Below, in pieces: positions 39,101 to 47,301 of a stretch of 64,000 bases of DNA. The DNA is from Altererythrobacter sp. B11 (GTDB lineage Bacteria; Pseudomonadota; Alphaproteobacteria; Sphingomonadales; Sphingomonadaceae), in NCBI RefSeq assembly GCF_003569745.1, contig NZ_AP018498.1:3139001-3203000 (forward strand), given 5' to 3'. Positions within the stretch are counted from its first letter, which is position 1, and every line of letters starts with the position of its first letter. The position numbers and the translations under genes are program-made. The notes beneath the pieces were generated by a model that saw only the letters and a list, made by a program, of their open reading frames with translations, was not told where the DNA came from and did no database searches.

Positions 39101-40381
39101 GAGCGGCGTGATGTTGATCGTGACATCCTGGCCGGCCGTCACCGTGGCCACGGCGCGCAGCATCACGTCGATGTCAGCCTGCGTGCCGGTGGCTTCGTCG
39201 AGATAGCCTTGCGAGTTGGTCGTCGGATCGACTGCGGAGAACAGCACGAGACCAGTGTAGCCCTTGAACGCCATGGTGAAGGCGCCGGTGGCGTCCGTGA
39301 CCGCCGAGCCGAGGAGCGTACCATCGGCCTTGTAAGCCATGACTTCGATGCCGGCGATAACCGGACCGGCATAGACATGCCCGGAGATGAAGTTGCTGCT
39401 GTCGATGGACACCGGCCGCGCCGCGGTTGCGGAGGCGTTGCCAGCCGCGTCCGTCGCGCTTGCGGTGATGCTGTAATCGCCGTCGGCCGGAAGCTCGGCG
39501 GGGGCGAAGCTGGCGGACCAGCTCCCGTCGGCACCTGCGGTGACTGTCTTGGTGGTCGCACCCCAGGTGATCTTCACGCTACTGCCGGCTTCGGCGGTGC
39601 CGGAGACCGTCACGGGCGCCTGCGTCTCGCCCTGGTTGACCACATCATCGCCGGCCACGGCGTTGATCACCGGCGCTGCGGCGGCGGTTTTGTCGACCAC
39701 GATCGCATTAGCTATCTTGCCGACTTCGCTGACCTTGCCGGTCGCGTCCTTCTGACGGACCTGCACGGCGCCGGCGGCATAGCTGCCTTCAGCCAGGGTG
39801 AAGCTGCTGCCGGCACCCGCGGTCCAGCTTGCGCCGCCATTGGTGGAATATTCCCAACTGCTCGTGCCGGCAAGGGCGGACACGTTGATCGTGCCGTCCT
39901 GCGTAATGAAATCGCTGGCGGAACTGCCGGTATCGGTCTTGAGCATGAGGCTCGGCGCGCCGAGGACATCCTCGCCGTCACCGCCGTTGCCGTCGAACGC
40001 CAGGATTCCACCGCCGATGGCAGCGGCGCCGCCGAGGATATAAAGGGCCGGCTGCCAGGACAAGCCGCCGCCACCGCCGCCAGCACCCCCTGCCTGCTCC
40101 GCCCCGTCGGCCTGCGCGGCTTCTTCCTGTCCGCCACCCTGCGCAGCGTCCTCTTCGTCCACCTTCTTGATCTTGTGGGCCCGCGCCTTCTTCGCCGAAA
40201 GCTTCGCGGGTGCCTCGGCCTGCGCAACCATGCGCGCAGACTGCTGCGGCATCGCACGACCTTCTCCCGCAGCGGCAACCGCCTGCTCGGCTGACTGCCC
40301 ACCGCTCTTGGCGGCTTGGGCGAGGTTGGCCTGGGCGTTCTCCTGGGCCTGTTCGGGCGCCGTTTCGTTCATCTTTGTCAT
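36155..40381 (-). CDS. 1408-residue T1SS cargo with Ig and cadherin-like domains
   Basis: The start has GGGAG upstream. Residues 1-105 are Ala/Gln-rich and charged (KKARAHKIKKVDEEDAAQGG). They are followed by a glycine run and a hydrophobic segment (ALYILGGAAAIGGGILAF) near 113-130, much like the N-terminal prefix of Bap-type T1SS adhesins. Next come an Ig-like domain (VTVSGTAEAGSSVKITWG, DAAGNASA), a carboxypeptidase-regulatory-like domain (GHVYAGPVIAGIEVMAYKA), a helical stretch (NLGGVSSEAVANANATV to LQELGM), and alternating cadherin-type domains (YDVEDFFSINPQTGVVSL, SDVDGDALTYSAQV). From about residue 1117 it carries a domain of about 290 residues shared with the 602-residue protein. It is the first cargo gene, 40 bases after the HlyD adaptor. 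A role in anchoring or matrix building is inferred. Confidence 0.88.
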   Translation of the reverse strand: MTKMNETAPEQAQENAQANLAQAAKSGGQSAEQAVAAAGEGRAMPQQSARMVAQAEAPAKLSAKKARAHKIKKVDEEDAAQGGGQEEAAQADGAEQAGGAGGGGGGLSWQPALYILGGAAAIGGGILAFDGNGGDGEDVLGAPSLMLKTDTGSSASDFITQDGTINVSALAGTSSWEYSTNGGASWTAGAGSSFTLAEGSYAAGAVQVRQKDATGKVSEVGKIANAIVVDKTAAAAPVINAVAGDDVVNQGETQAPVTVSGTAEAGSSVKITWGATTKTVTAGADGSWSASFAPAELPADGDYSITASATDAAGNASATAARPVSIDSSNFISGHVYAGPVIAGIEVMAYKADGTLLGSAVTDATGAFTMAFKGYTGLVLFSAVDPTTNSQGYLDEATGTQADIDVMLRAVATVTAGQDVTINITPLTEVSTRLMSPELATQGTTNLGGVSSEAVANANATVATLFTDGDGALVDQMVKLVIDSAGADTSATANVYGVYLAALQGWAHRENLTLDQAIQQIVDAITSTAKGADTTLADLGQANGNYLAQVLVAGFSEIVLHNSALANAALPVTHLQELGMVDDQAGPAFAAPAASATVLENAAVGTLIHTAAASDTAGAVTYSLNWGSGPSTMASYDVEDFFSINPQTGVVSLVAPLDYETDHTWYLEVTAKDFWGNESVQQLTINVGNVNEAPVLDHPLVDQVAIADQPFSYAIPAGAFSDVDGDALTYSAQVVDAQGNVSALPNWLTVDAQTGQISSTSAQAMTDPITIRVTASDGSLSASDDFTLSIASAPVVTGITADTAIAAGSSAVTFTVTLSEGVNYSSNSLPEVVLRVVGNGEYFPLATFDAAATAQLNDPTKLVFTAQMPVTDSTEVRVAELHFAGVTGVNSGEEVSPASGQLVTYNALPFVLDSTPPVLTTSTFTANENATAVATLSASEAVTWMLAPGGDSGLFTLNSSGVLSFAAPRDYETQPHSYTINVMMEDVAGNQTTQGVTVNLANVNEAPVLAQALADQTTIQGQAFNYTVPSNSFSDVDGDTLTYTAQLVGSGGALSALPSWLTFDAATHSFTASSAPALASPLTVRVTASDGSLSVSDDFTVSQASVPTFSTNLTSITNLDVRSNLVFTGSENVHLTSVDGVYEISVSNDANTAAKAGYSGTIGETINNTQTLIVTVSGGVATATWNGSTVNLADVLTISGNKAIINPVYDLDFSNNYHVEIDAGLFVGDTSGLGNASYTSGAFATVTPGASLATAAASVMMNDSGTSVGSHNWVGIDGIGNTAVSAPTSLGSLGSSNIALVATDRQPGDGIGTWDFWARATNFGADDLVYLDNQQNGVPGWDLANTYFQSGDTFPDDTRVDFGTYNGEAPFPNSSQSFLDLDIDGAWRETPADVMSHFNSPTPLFVGG

Positions 40382-40421
40382 GTCTTATGCTCCCTGATAT
40401 TTCGTGCCGGACGTCTTGGGG

Positions 40422-41633
40422 TCAGTGCTCCCCGAGCGCCTCGTCGAGTGTCTTGGTTATGGGTTTGGTGAGGTAGGTGAGCACCGATCGCTTGTTGGTG
40501 CGGACTTCCACGGTGGCGGTCATGCCGGGGCTGACCTTGATCGTCTTCCCACGCTCCGACCGGATCCCTTCGTCCTTCAGCCGGATGTGGACGCGGTAGT
40601 AAAAGGTCTCGTTGCCTTGCGGTCCTCGCTCGCTGAGAGCATCCGGGCTGATGTAGGAGACCACGCCGGGCAGGCTGCCGTAGATGCTGGGATCATAGGC
40701 ATCGAGCTTCACCTGGGCGGGTTGCCCGAGCTTGACGGGCCCAAGGTCTGCCGGGTTGAGCTTCGCTTCCACGATGAGTTCGCTGGTGGTGGGCAGCATC
40801 TCGAGGATCGGCTCGCCCGCCTGCACCGAAGCGCCCAGGGTGGTGACGTTGATCTTCGTGATCTGCCCGTCATGCGGGGCGCGCAGCTCGGTATAGCCGA
40901 ATACTGCGGAGCGTTCGCGCAGCGCCTCTTCCTGCGTAGCGAGGTCTTCCTCCGCCTTGGCCATCTCGGTCTGGGCGTCCTGGAAATACTTGTTGCGGGC
41001 GTTGACGATCTGCCCGTCCAGTTCAGCCACCGCGCGCTTGAGCCGGATCACCTCGGCCTGCCCGACGTCGCCCGCCGCCAACAACGGCTGGGTGATGTCG
41101 AGCTCCGCCTGAACGAGACGGCGGCTCTGGACGAGTGCGGCAATGCCCTCGTTGAGGGCCTGGCGTCGGCGGACGAACAGCTCGGTCTGGTTCTTGCGGA
41201 ATGCGGGATAGGCGTCGAGTTCGGCCGGGAACGCCAGCGCGTCACCGTAAACCTCTGCTCGCAGTCGGGCGAGCGTCGCCTTGAGAGCGGCCACTTTGTT
41301 GCGACTGTCATCATAGGCAGCCGAGGCGCGGCTCTGATCCATCAGCGCCAGCAGCTCGCCCTTGCGGACCATCTGCCCTTCTTCGACGCGCATCTCGGCC
41401 AGCACACCGTTGTCGGCCGCCTGGATGACCTGGGTGCGAGCCTGCGCGATGATCTGCCCACGCGCCCGGGCCAGCTGGTCGATCTGCGAAACGCTGGCCC
41501 AGACGAGCAGCGCGATAATGCCCAGCGCGGTAATGACGATGAACCAGCCTGAGGGACCCAGCGGGAGCCGCTCGAAGCGCTCTCGAACGCTGCCGCGGCC
41601 GGCGACCATCGCGTGAGAGTTATCCATCTTCAT
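40422..41633 (-). CDS. HlyD-family T1SS membrane fusion protein
   Basis: 403 residues. One membrane helix lies near the N-terminus (GWFIVITALGIIALLVWASV). It is followed by a biotinyl-lipoyl-like half motif (ARGQIIAQARTQVIQAADNGVLAEMRVEEGQMV), a long coiled coil (about 95-250), a return lipoyl half (ELRAPHDGQITKINVTTLGASVQAGEPIL), and a beta-barrel C-terminus (VKVSPGMTATVEVRTNKRSVLTYLTKPI). This is the standard layout of type I secretion adaptors, which bridge the inner-membrane ABC exporter to TolC. The start overlaps the exporter stop by four bases (ATGA), so the two are translationally coupled. Confidence 0.94.
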   Translation of the reverse strand: MKMDNSHAMVAGRGSVRERFERLPLGPSGWFIVITALGIIALLVWASVSQIDQLARARGQIIAQARTQVIQAADNGVLAEMRVEEGQMVRKGELLALMDQSRASAAYDDSRNKVAALKATLARLRAEVYGDALAFPAELDAYPAFRKNQTELFVRRRQALNEGIAALVQSRRLVQAELDITQPLLAAGDVGQAEVIRLKRAVAELDGQIVNARNKYFQDAQTEMAKAEEDLATQEEALRERSAVFGYTELRAPHDGQITKINVTTLGASVQAGEPILEMLPTTSELIVEAKLNPADLGPVKLGQPAQVKLDAYDPSIYGSLPGVVSYISPDALSERGPQGNETFYYRVHIRLKDEGIRSERGKTIKVSPGMTATVEVRTNKRSVLTYLTKPITKTLDEALGEH

Positions 41634-43873
41634 GCTATGTTTCTTTCATGAGAAGCCGAGGCCGCGGCCGAGGGGTGCGCCCCAGGCGCCGGCTGAGCAG
41701 GGGACCCCTGCCGCAGCCGCTCGATCACCGCGTCGCGCGGACCGTCCAGCGCCACGCCCTGGGGCGTCAGCACAATGAGCCGGTCGATCAGTTCGAGCAG
41801 TCGCAGCTTGTGCGTGACCAGCACCAGCGTCTGGCCCGGCTGAACTGCGGCACGCAGCGCGGCCAGGCAGCGCTCCTCGGTGCCGTCGTCCATGGAGGAG
41901 GTGGGTTCGTCGAGCAGCCAAAGCTGAGGGCGTGCCAGCAGCAACCGGGTCAGCCCGACAAGCTGACGCTGTCCGCCGGAGAGGCCGCTGCCACCCTCGG
42001 CAATGCGCATGTGCACACCCTCGGGCCGCCCCGCCAGGAACCCGGCCAGGCCGGTCGCTTGAACCGCCGCGACAATCTCGTCGTCGCTGACGTATGGAAG
42101 GCCCATGGTGAGGTTGTCGCGCAGCGTGCCGCTGATCATGCGGGCCTGCTGGGGCAGATAGCCGATCAGTTCGGCGCGCCTTTCGCCTGCGACATGCTGC
42201 AGATCCAGCCCGTCGAGCAGGACGTGACCGCGCTCCGGCTTGACGAGGCCGGCGAGCAGCTTGAGCAACGTGCTCTTGCCCGATCCCACCGCCCCCAGGA
42301 TGCCGACGCGTTCACCGGGTGCGATGGTCAGCGCCGGCAGCTTGAGCGGCACCGGCTGGGAAGCCCAGGCAAACTCCAGGTTGGCGACCTCGATGCGCCC
42401 CTGGACGCTTTCCGGCACGAGCGGAGCCTCGATCCCGTCATTGTCCTGCTCGGAAGCGTAGAGCCGCTCGAGATTCTCGAGCGCGACCTTGGCATTGGCG
42501 CCCTGCACCAGCAGGCCGGGAATGGCGTTCACCGGCGTCAGCACGCGGCCCGAGACGATCGAGCAGGCGATGATCGCGCCCACAGTCAGGCTCGTAGTCG
42601 TCGCTGCCAGATAGGCGCCGGTGGCGACCATGCTGACGTAGCTGATTTGCTGGATCAGCCCGGAGATATAGCCGGCCTTCTCGTTAAGGTGGCGGATCTC
42701 GGTCATTTCGTCGGCAGTGCGGCGAGACAGGTCGTTCCAGCGATTGCGCAACTGCCATTCGCCGCCGCTCGCCTTGAGAAACTCCGCGCCCTGGATGGCT
42801 TCGACGAGCAGGCCGTAGCGCTGGTTGCCGACGAGATTTTCCCGCGCGCTATGGGCCTCGATGGCGCTGCGCGATCGCAGGCCAGCGGCCACGGCCACGA
42901 CGAACGCCACCGCCGGCACCGCCGCCACATACGGGCCGCCGATCAGGAAGATGATCGCCAGGAAGAACAGCGCGAAGGGCACATCGGTGAACAGGTAGAG
43001 CTTGCGTGCAACGACGAATGCCCGAACCCCCTCGTAGCCGCGCACCTGCGCGGCGAACGTGCCGACGCTGGCGGGGTACTGGTCCAGCCGGGTGGTGAGC
43101 ATACGCTGGAAGATGCTCTGAGCCGCCTCGAGGTCGATCCGATGCACTGCCTTGTCGACAATGGACGAGCGAGCCAGCTTGAGCGCGAATTCGATGCTGA
43201 TCGCGATCGCCGTGCCGATGGTCAGCACGATAAGCGTCGAAACGCCGCCCTGGCCGATCACCCGGTCATAGACCTGCATCGAATAGAGCGATGTCGCCAG
43301 CACCAGGATGCTGCCGAGAGTGGATGCCAGCGCGGCCATCACCACCCAGTGCCTGTCCACATGCATGATCTCGTCGAACACGGCACGGGCGGTCCGCTGA
43401 TGCGAGACATCCGCACGGCGCGTGACGCCGGCAAACATGGTCCCTTCCGGCCAGTCCTGCATGCGCTCGCGGCCGTTCGGCCCCTCGCACAACCACGTTC
43501 CGTCAGCGCGCCGGTTCGCGACGAACCGGTATCCCGCCCCCGGCACCAGCGCGATCATGGGCAGGTCGGCCTCGTCGGGCTGGCGCCGCCAGCGCGACAG
43601 CCTGAGGCGCAGCGTCTCGCACAGCGAGAGCGCCGCTCGCGCCGCCACGCGGCTTTCCTCGCCGGGGCCGGTAGCCTTCAGCATGGCGCGCACGCGGCGG
43701 CCATCCCGGCGGGTGAGCCCTCCCTGGCACTCCATCGCCGTCGCCAGGCGCCCGCCCAGCCAGATCACCCCGTCGGCAAACGGGGTTGCCGGCGGCGGCG
43801 ATGCGATGAAGGCCCCCTCTTCCGCCACGCCATCAGGCGAGACATCGGAGGTTGGCGCTGCGATCAGTTCCAC
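41630..43873 (-). CDS. T1SS ABC exporter (permease-ATPase), LapB-like
   Basis: 747 residues starting at GTG, with AAGGAG upstream. The N-terminal 150 or so residues look like a degenerate C39-type peptidase domain (PMIALVPGAGYRFVANRRADGTW) without an evident catalytic cysteine-histidine pair, as in exporters of RTX adhesins. Membrane helices run from about 165 to 450 (VVMAALASTLGSILVLATSLYSMQVYDRVI is the first hairpin). The ATPase domain has Walker A GAVGSGKST, Q-loop YLPQQARM, signature GLSGGQRQ and Walker B LWLLDEP. It uses ATP to move unfolded cargo directly across both membranes with HlyD and TolC. It overlaps the TolC gene by 10 bases and HlyD by 4. Confidence 0.94.
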   Translation of the reverse strand: MELIAAPTSDVSPDGVAEEGAFIASPPPATPFADGVIWLGGRLATAMECQGGLTRRDGRRVRAMLKATGPGEESRVAARAALSLCETLRLRLSRWRRQPDEADLPMIALVPGAGYRFVANRRADGTWLCEGPNGRERMQDWPEGTMFAGVTRRADVSHQRTARAVFDEIMHVDRHWVVMAALASTLGSILVLATSLYSMQVYDRVIGQGGVSTLIVLTIGTAIAISIEFALKLARSSIVDKAVHRIDLEAAQSIFQRMLTTRLDQYPASVGTFAAQVRGYEGVRAFVVARKLYLFTDVPFALFFLAIIFLIGGPYVAAVPAVAFVVAVAAGLRSRSAIEAHSARENLVGNQRYGLLVEAIQGAEFLKASGGEWQLRNRWNDLSRRTADEMTEIRHLNEKAGYISGLIQQISYVSMVATGAYLAATTTSLTVGAIIACSIVSGRVLTPVNAIPGLLVQGANAKVALENLERLYASEQDNDGIEAPLVPESVQGRIEVANLEFAWASQPVPLKLPALTIAPGERVGILGAVGSGKSTLLKLLAGLVKPERGHVLLDGLDLQHVAGERRAELIGYLPQQARMISGTLRDNLTMGLPYVSDDEIVAAVQATGLAGFLAGRPEGVHMRIAEGGSGLSGGQRQLVGLTRLLLARPQLWLLDEPTSSMDDGTEERCLAALRAAVQPGQTLVLVTHKLRLLELIDRLIVLTPQGVALDGPRDAVIERLRQGSPAQPAPGAHPSAAASASHERNIA

Positions 43874-45243
43874 GGAAAAGCTCCTTCCTTCAGGCGCAGG
43901 CGGTATCGCGCCACCAGAAGCTGGACCTGCGCATCCGTGAGGCTGCGTTCGATGTCGGTCTGCTCCCGGGTGACGTTGAGAACGTCGAGCCAGCTGCGCT
44001 TCCCTGCGAGGAACATGCGGTTGTAGGATTCGAAGGTCTGCTGCTGCACGGTGCGGCTGACCTTCAGCTCTCGCACCAGGCTGCTTGCCGCGCGCCAGTT
44101 CGCCAGGTCCGCGGCGACTTCGGCCTGCAGATCGGCCAGATAGGCATCGCGGGCGTTGCGCGCCGCGCTTTCCAGCGCCTGCGAAGACCGAATGCGCTCG
44201 ACCGCACCCAGCCCCGCCCCGAAGGCGAACCGCACGCCGGCGACCACGCGGGTTTCGGGCAGCGAGGAGGGGTAGTAGCGATCGTCGGCGAAGCGCTGCT
44301 CGGCGCGCGCATAGATGGTCGGCATGATCGCCGTCGACGCGACCCGCGCCTCGGCCTTGGCCACGCCGATCTCCTTTTCGGCCCTCAGCAGCGCCGGATT
44401 GGTGTCGATGCTGCGGTCGAACAGTTCCTGCGGCGGGAACTCCAGCGGCTCGTCCGCCTCCTCCCCGCTATAGGCCACGTTCTCCGGGCCGAGGGGAAGA
44501 CCGACCAACTGGCTGAGAGCCTCGGCGGCCGACTGTTCGATCGCGCGATAATTGGTCAATGTGTTGCGCGAGAGGCTCAGGCGCGTGAGCACGAGATTGT
44601 GGTCGACCGGCGCAGACAGTCCGGTGGCGACCCGCCGGCCCATCATGCCCTCAAGCTGTTCGAGGCGGGCGATCTCGCCCTCATAGACCTGCGCCCCGAG
44701 GTGCGCCGCGAGAAGCCGACCATAGCTGTCGATCACCCGCAACGCGATCTGGTAGCGCGTCGCCTCGATCGAGGCCTCGGCGACCGAGAGGCGCGCCTTT
44801 GCTGCCTTCACGCCCGCGCCGATCCGGCCGAAGGTCCAGACCGGCTGGGTGAGCGTTCCTGTGACCACATAGCCATGCTGTCCGCGCTCGCTCTCGATCG
44901 AGGGCGACGGGAAATACTCCCACCGCGCGGCGGACACGTCATAGGCGGAAGCCCGGGCATTATCGCTCTGCGCGAGCACCTGCGGGTTCGTCTGTGCGGC
45001 CTGAGCGATCAGCCGGTCCAGCGACCAGGTGTCATGATCCGCCTGGACCAGCGCGGCATCAGAAGGCTCCCTCGCGGCAGTGACACCCGCAGGCGGAAGC
45101 TGGGCGGCGAGCGGAGAGCCGGTCAGCGTCGCCAGCGCGAAACATGCGCTCGCCAGGTTCGATCCGGTGTGGGCGAGGATGCGCGACCGACAACCTTTGG
45201 TTGCGGGGCCGCTCCTCGTCCCCCCCTGCAGATACGAAAGCAC
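43864..45243 (-). CDS. TolC-family outer-membrane channel for T1SS
   Basis: I chose a GTG start with AGGA nine bases upstream. It gives about 459 residues and an N-terminal export segment (hydrophobic core NLASACFALATLTGSPLAAQ). The same frame is open about 130 bases further upstream, but that extension lacks a ribosome site and signal logic. TolC features follow in two related halves: SLDRLIAQAAQTNPQVLAQSDNARA and later ELFDRSIDTNPALLRAEKEIGVAKAEARVAST, each with long helices, plus EARYQIALRVIDSYGRLLAA-like and RNARDAYLADLQAEVAADL stretches. It forms the outer-membrane tunnel of the type I system and is the first gene of the operon. Confidence 0.9.
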   Translation of the reverse strand: MLSYLQGGTRSGPATKGCRSRILAHTGSNLASACFALATLTGSPLAAQLPPAGVTAAREPSDAALVQADHDTWSLDRLIAQAAQTNPQVLAQSDNARASAYDVSAARWEYFPSPSIESERGQHGYVVTGTLTQPVWTFGRIGAGVKAAKARLSVAEASIEATRYQIALRVIDSYGRLLAAHLGAQVYEGEIARLEQLEGMMGRRVATGLSAPVDHNLVLTRLSLSRNTLTNYRAIEQSAAEALSQLVGLPLGPENVAYSGEEADEPLEFPPQELFDRSIDTNPALLRAEKEIGVAKAEARVASTAIMPTIYARAEQRFADDRYYPSSLPETRVVAGVRFAFGAGLGAVERIRSSQALESAARNARDAYLADLQAEVAADLANWRAASSLVRELKVSRTVQQQTFESYNRMFLAGKRSWLDVLNVTREQTDIERSLTDAQVQLLVARYRLRLKEGAFPWN

Positions 45244-45736
45244 GGTGCAATTTCCTGTTATGCAGTGAGCATTGTTGGGGCGGGCGAGATCGCTGCCGAG
45301 CGACCACTGTAAAGGGTCGTGCAAGTCGACAGCGAAGGAAGAGGTCGAACCGCTTCGACGTATCTCCGCAGACAAGACCCATCTTCAATCAGACTAACCA
45401 TAAAACCGGCCACGATATTCCCCCAAGAGCTGCACTTGCACTGCATGACGAGGAGCTCTATTCGCCCTAATCAGCAACAAATACTAAGCCCAATATTTAC
45501 GCAAACACCCATCATTGACGAATGAATTATCTACGCCCCTGCGTTAAACAACTAATCCCAAAGGGCCAGACTCCCGTCAACTCAAAAGCCCTCAACAGGT
45601 AATTCCACTTATTATATTGGTACTAATTGGTGAATTATATTCTCCTTTTTTATTCAAAGGCTTGATGTAAACGTCTGTCGAAACGAAACCTTCAACTAAG
45701 TATTGGCCCCTAGCCTTCTTCTAAGGAGTACCACCT
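45244..45736. promoter_or_regulatory. A+T-rich divergent promoter region, T1SS operon and fnr-type gene
   Basis: 493 bases with no gene. From about 45440 to 45725 the sequence is markedly richer in A and T than anything else in the window, with stretches such as CACTTATTATATTGG and ATTATATTCTCCTTTTTTA. An inverted repeat GTCGAA-CCGC-TTCGAC lies at 45344-45359. The region must hold the promoters for the 28-kb leftward operon and for the rightward regulator. A single Fnr-like half site, TTGATGTAAAC, occurs at about 45662, but no full palindrome accompanies it. The unusual composition may reflect binding of a nucleoid protein or a complex promoter. Confidence 0.55.
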
Positions 45737-46534
45737 ATGCCGTGGGGCCGCGCTTGCCCTCGGTCCAACGCCCCGCCCCGCGCTGCCGCACGGCTCGCCC
45801 GATTGTCGGCTTTGCGCCGCTCTGTTAGGCAGCGCGGCATGACGAGCTGCGACACATGCGTTGTGCGAAACCGGGCAATCTGTTCCGCCCTCGACTCCGG
45901 GGAGATCACCGCGCTGAGCCGCATGGGCCGCCGACGGCGCCTGAAGGCGAGCGAGCCGCTGATCTGGGAGGGGGACGATTCCGTTCTCGTCGCCAATGTG
46001 ATCGAAGGCGTGCTGAAGCTTTCCACCAGCACCGAGGACGGGCGCGAGCAGATCGTCGGCGTGGTCTATCCGTCAGATTTCATCGGCCGGCCCTTCGGCG
46101 CGACCACCCGCCATTCAGTGACGGCGCTGACGGACGCCTATGTCTGCGTGTTTTCGCGGGGGGATTTCGATGGCTTCGCCCATCAGCACCCGGGGCTGGA
46201 GCACAAGCTGCTGCAGCGCACGCTGGCGGAGCTGGACCGGACGCGGCACTGGATGCTGCTGCTCGGCCGCAAGAGCGCCAGCGAGAAGATCGCCAGCTTC
46301 CTGCTCGATATGTCGGAACGGTTGAACGAGCCGGGGTGCGAGGCGCCGTCCGGGATGCGCGACGCCTTCGATCTGCCCTTCTCGCGCCAGCAGGTGGCCG
46401 ATGTGCTGGGGCTGACGATCGAGACGGTGAGCCGGCAGTTCACCCAGCTCAGGCGCGAAGGGATCGTGGATCTTCCATCGCGCCGCGCGGTCGTCATTCG
46501 TGACCGCGCGGCGCTGGAAGCATTGGCAGGCTGA
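45737..46534 (+). CDS. fnrN: Fnr-type (FnrN/FnrL-like) oxygen-sensing Crp-family regulator
   Basis: 265 residues. An AAGGAG at 45723-45728, eight bases before the ATG, decides the start. An internal ATG at 45839 would give a more usual 231 residues but has no good ribosome site. Cys38, Cys41 and Cys49 (SCDTCVVRNRAIC) plus Cys137 match the four ligands of the oxygen-labile 4Fe-4S cluster in Fnr proteins. A cyclic-nucleotide-like barrel follows (about 55-150), then a dimer helix and a helix-turn-helix (FSRQQVADVLGLTIETVSRQF). The E-x-x-S-R of the recognition helix is the Fnr pattern that reads TTGAT half sites. It converges with ompW and lies close to hemN, both known Fnr targets. The 34-residue N-terminal extension rich in Arg is unusual. 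Confidence 0.92.
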   Translation: MPWGRACPRSNAPPRAAARLARLSALRRSVRQRGMTSCDTCVVRNRAICSALDSGEITALSRMGRRRRLKASEPLIWEGDDSVLVANVIEGVLKLSTSTEDGREQIVGVVYPSDFIGRPFGATTRHSVTALTDAYVCVFSRGDFDGFAHQHPGLEHKLLQRTLAELDRTRHWMLLLGRKSASEKIASFLLDMSERLNEPGCEAPSGMRDAFDLPFSRQQVADVLGLTIETVSRQFTQLRREGIVDLPSRRAVVIRDRAALEALAG

Positions 46535-47206
46535 TCAGAAGCGGAAGCCGACGCCCGCGCTCAGCACCCAGGGATCGACCTTGTGCTTGGTCTCGATCAC
46601 CTTGGTGCCATCCGCATACCAGCTGGCCGTGGTGTTGATGAAATAGCGCTTCGCATCGAGGCTGACGACCATGCCCTTGCTGTTCACCGGCACGTCGATA
46701 CCCGCCTGCAGCGCCAGGCCCAGCTCATCCGACATCTTCAGCTTGTCGGCACCCAGGCCGCGGGCAGCCTTGCCCGGCTTCTCGTCGATCCAGATGAAAT
46801 AGGCCGGGCCGGCGCCCACGTAGGGGGAGATGCCGCCGGCGTTGAGATGGTACTTCAGCGTGAAGGTGGCGGGCACCAGCTTGGCATCGGACACCAGTTC
46901 CGCCCCCGGAATGCCGGCCGTCGCGTCCACATCATGCTGCGTCACGCAGCAGATCGTCTCCAGCGAGATGGCGGGGGTGAAGAAATATTCGATCGCCACG
47001 GTCGGCACGACATTGTCGTTCGCTTCGGTCTGCGTGCCGGCGGGCAGGCCGACCAGATCCAGCTTCACCTTGTCGATCTTGCCATCGGGCAGGACGGCGG
47101 AGCCGAGCACCTTCACCTGCAGCTTGCCCGGCGCGTCCTGCGCCATTGCGGGAGAGGCAAGGCCGGCGGCGGTGGCGAGTGCGGCGATGGCGAGTGCTTT
47201 GCGCAT
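46535..47206 (-). CDS. ompW: OmpW-family outer-membrane protein
   Basis: 223 residues from the ATG with AAGGA upstream. It has a signal peptide (MRKALAIAALATAAGLASPAMA) and the OmpW pattern: VKVLGSAVLPDGKIDKVKLD, PTVAIEYFFTPAISLETICCVTQHDV, TFTLKYHLNAGGISPYVGAGPAYF, and the terminal strand WVLSAGVGFRF. The eight-stranded barrel passes small hydrophobic molecules, and its gene is a recurrent member of Fnr regulons. It is divergent from hemN across about 205 bases holding two Fnr-like boxes. Its stop codon directly abuts the end of the regulator gene. Confidence 0.92.
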   Translation of the reverse strand: MRKALAIAALATAAGLASPAMAQDAPGKLQVKVLGSAVLPDGKIDKVKLDLVGLPAGTQTEANDNVVPTVAIEYFFTPAISLETICCVTQHDVDATAGIPGAELVSDAKLVPATFTLKYHLNAGGISPYVGAGPAYFIWIDEKPGKAARGLGADKLKMSDELGLALQAGIDVPVNSKGMVVSLDAKRYFINTTASWYADGTKVIETKHKVDPWVLSAGVGFRF

Positions 47207-47301
47207 GGTACTTTCCTTCTCGTGCCGCTGGTCCGCCCTGTGCGGCCCCCATTTATCTCTGCGGCGTGAGATGCCGATGCGCCTGGCTGCGGCGGCGAAC
47301 A

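Noticed and set aside
38123-40294. Open frame of about 720 codons on the plus strand opposite the 1408-residue cargo gene
   Set aside because: It has no recognisable domain and has a composition typical of an antisense frame. The minus-strand protein has clear Ig and cadherin-like domains and fits the operon.
45244-45375. N-terminal extension of the TolC protein to an upstream start at 45375
   Set aside because: The extension has no ribosome site and would bury the export signal about 70 residues inside. The GTG at 45243 has AGGA at proper spacing.
45655-45680. TTGATGTAAACGTCT as an Fnr site for autoregulation of the fnr-type gene
   Set aside because: Only the left half site matches; the right half has no resemblance to ATCAA or CGCAA.
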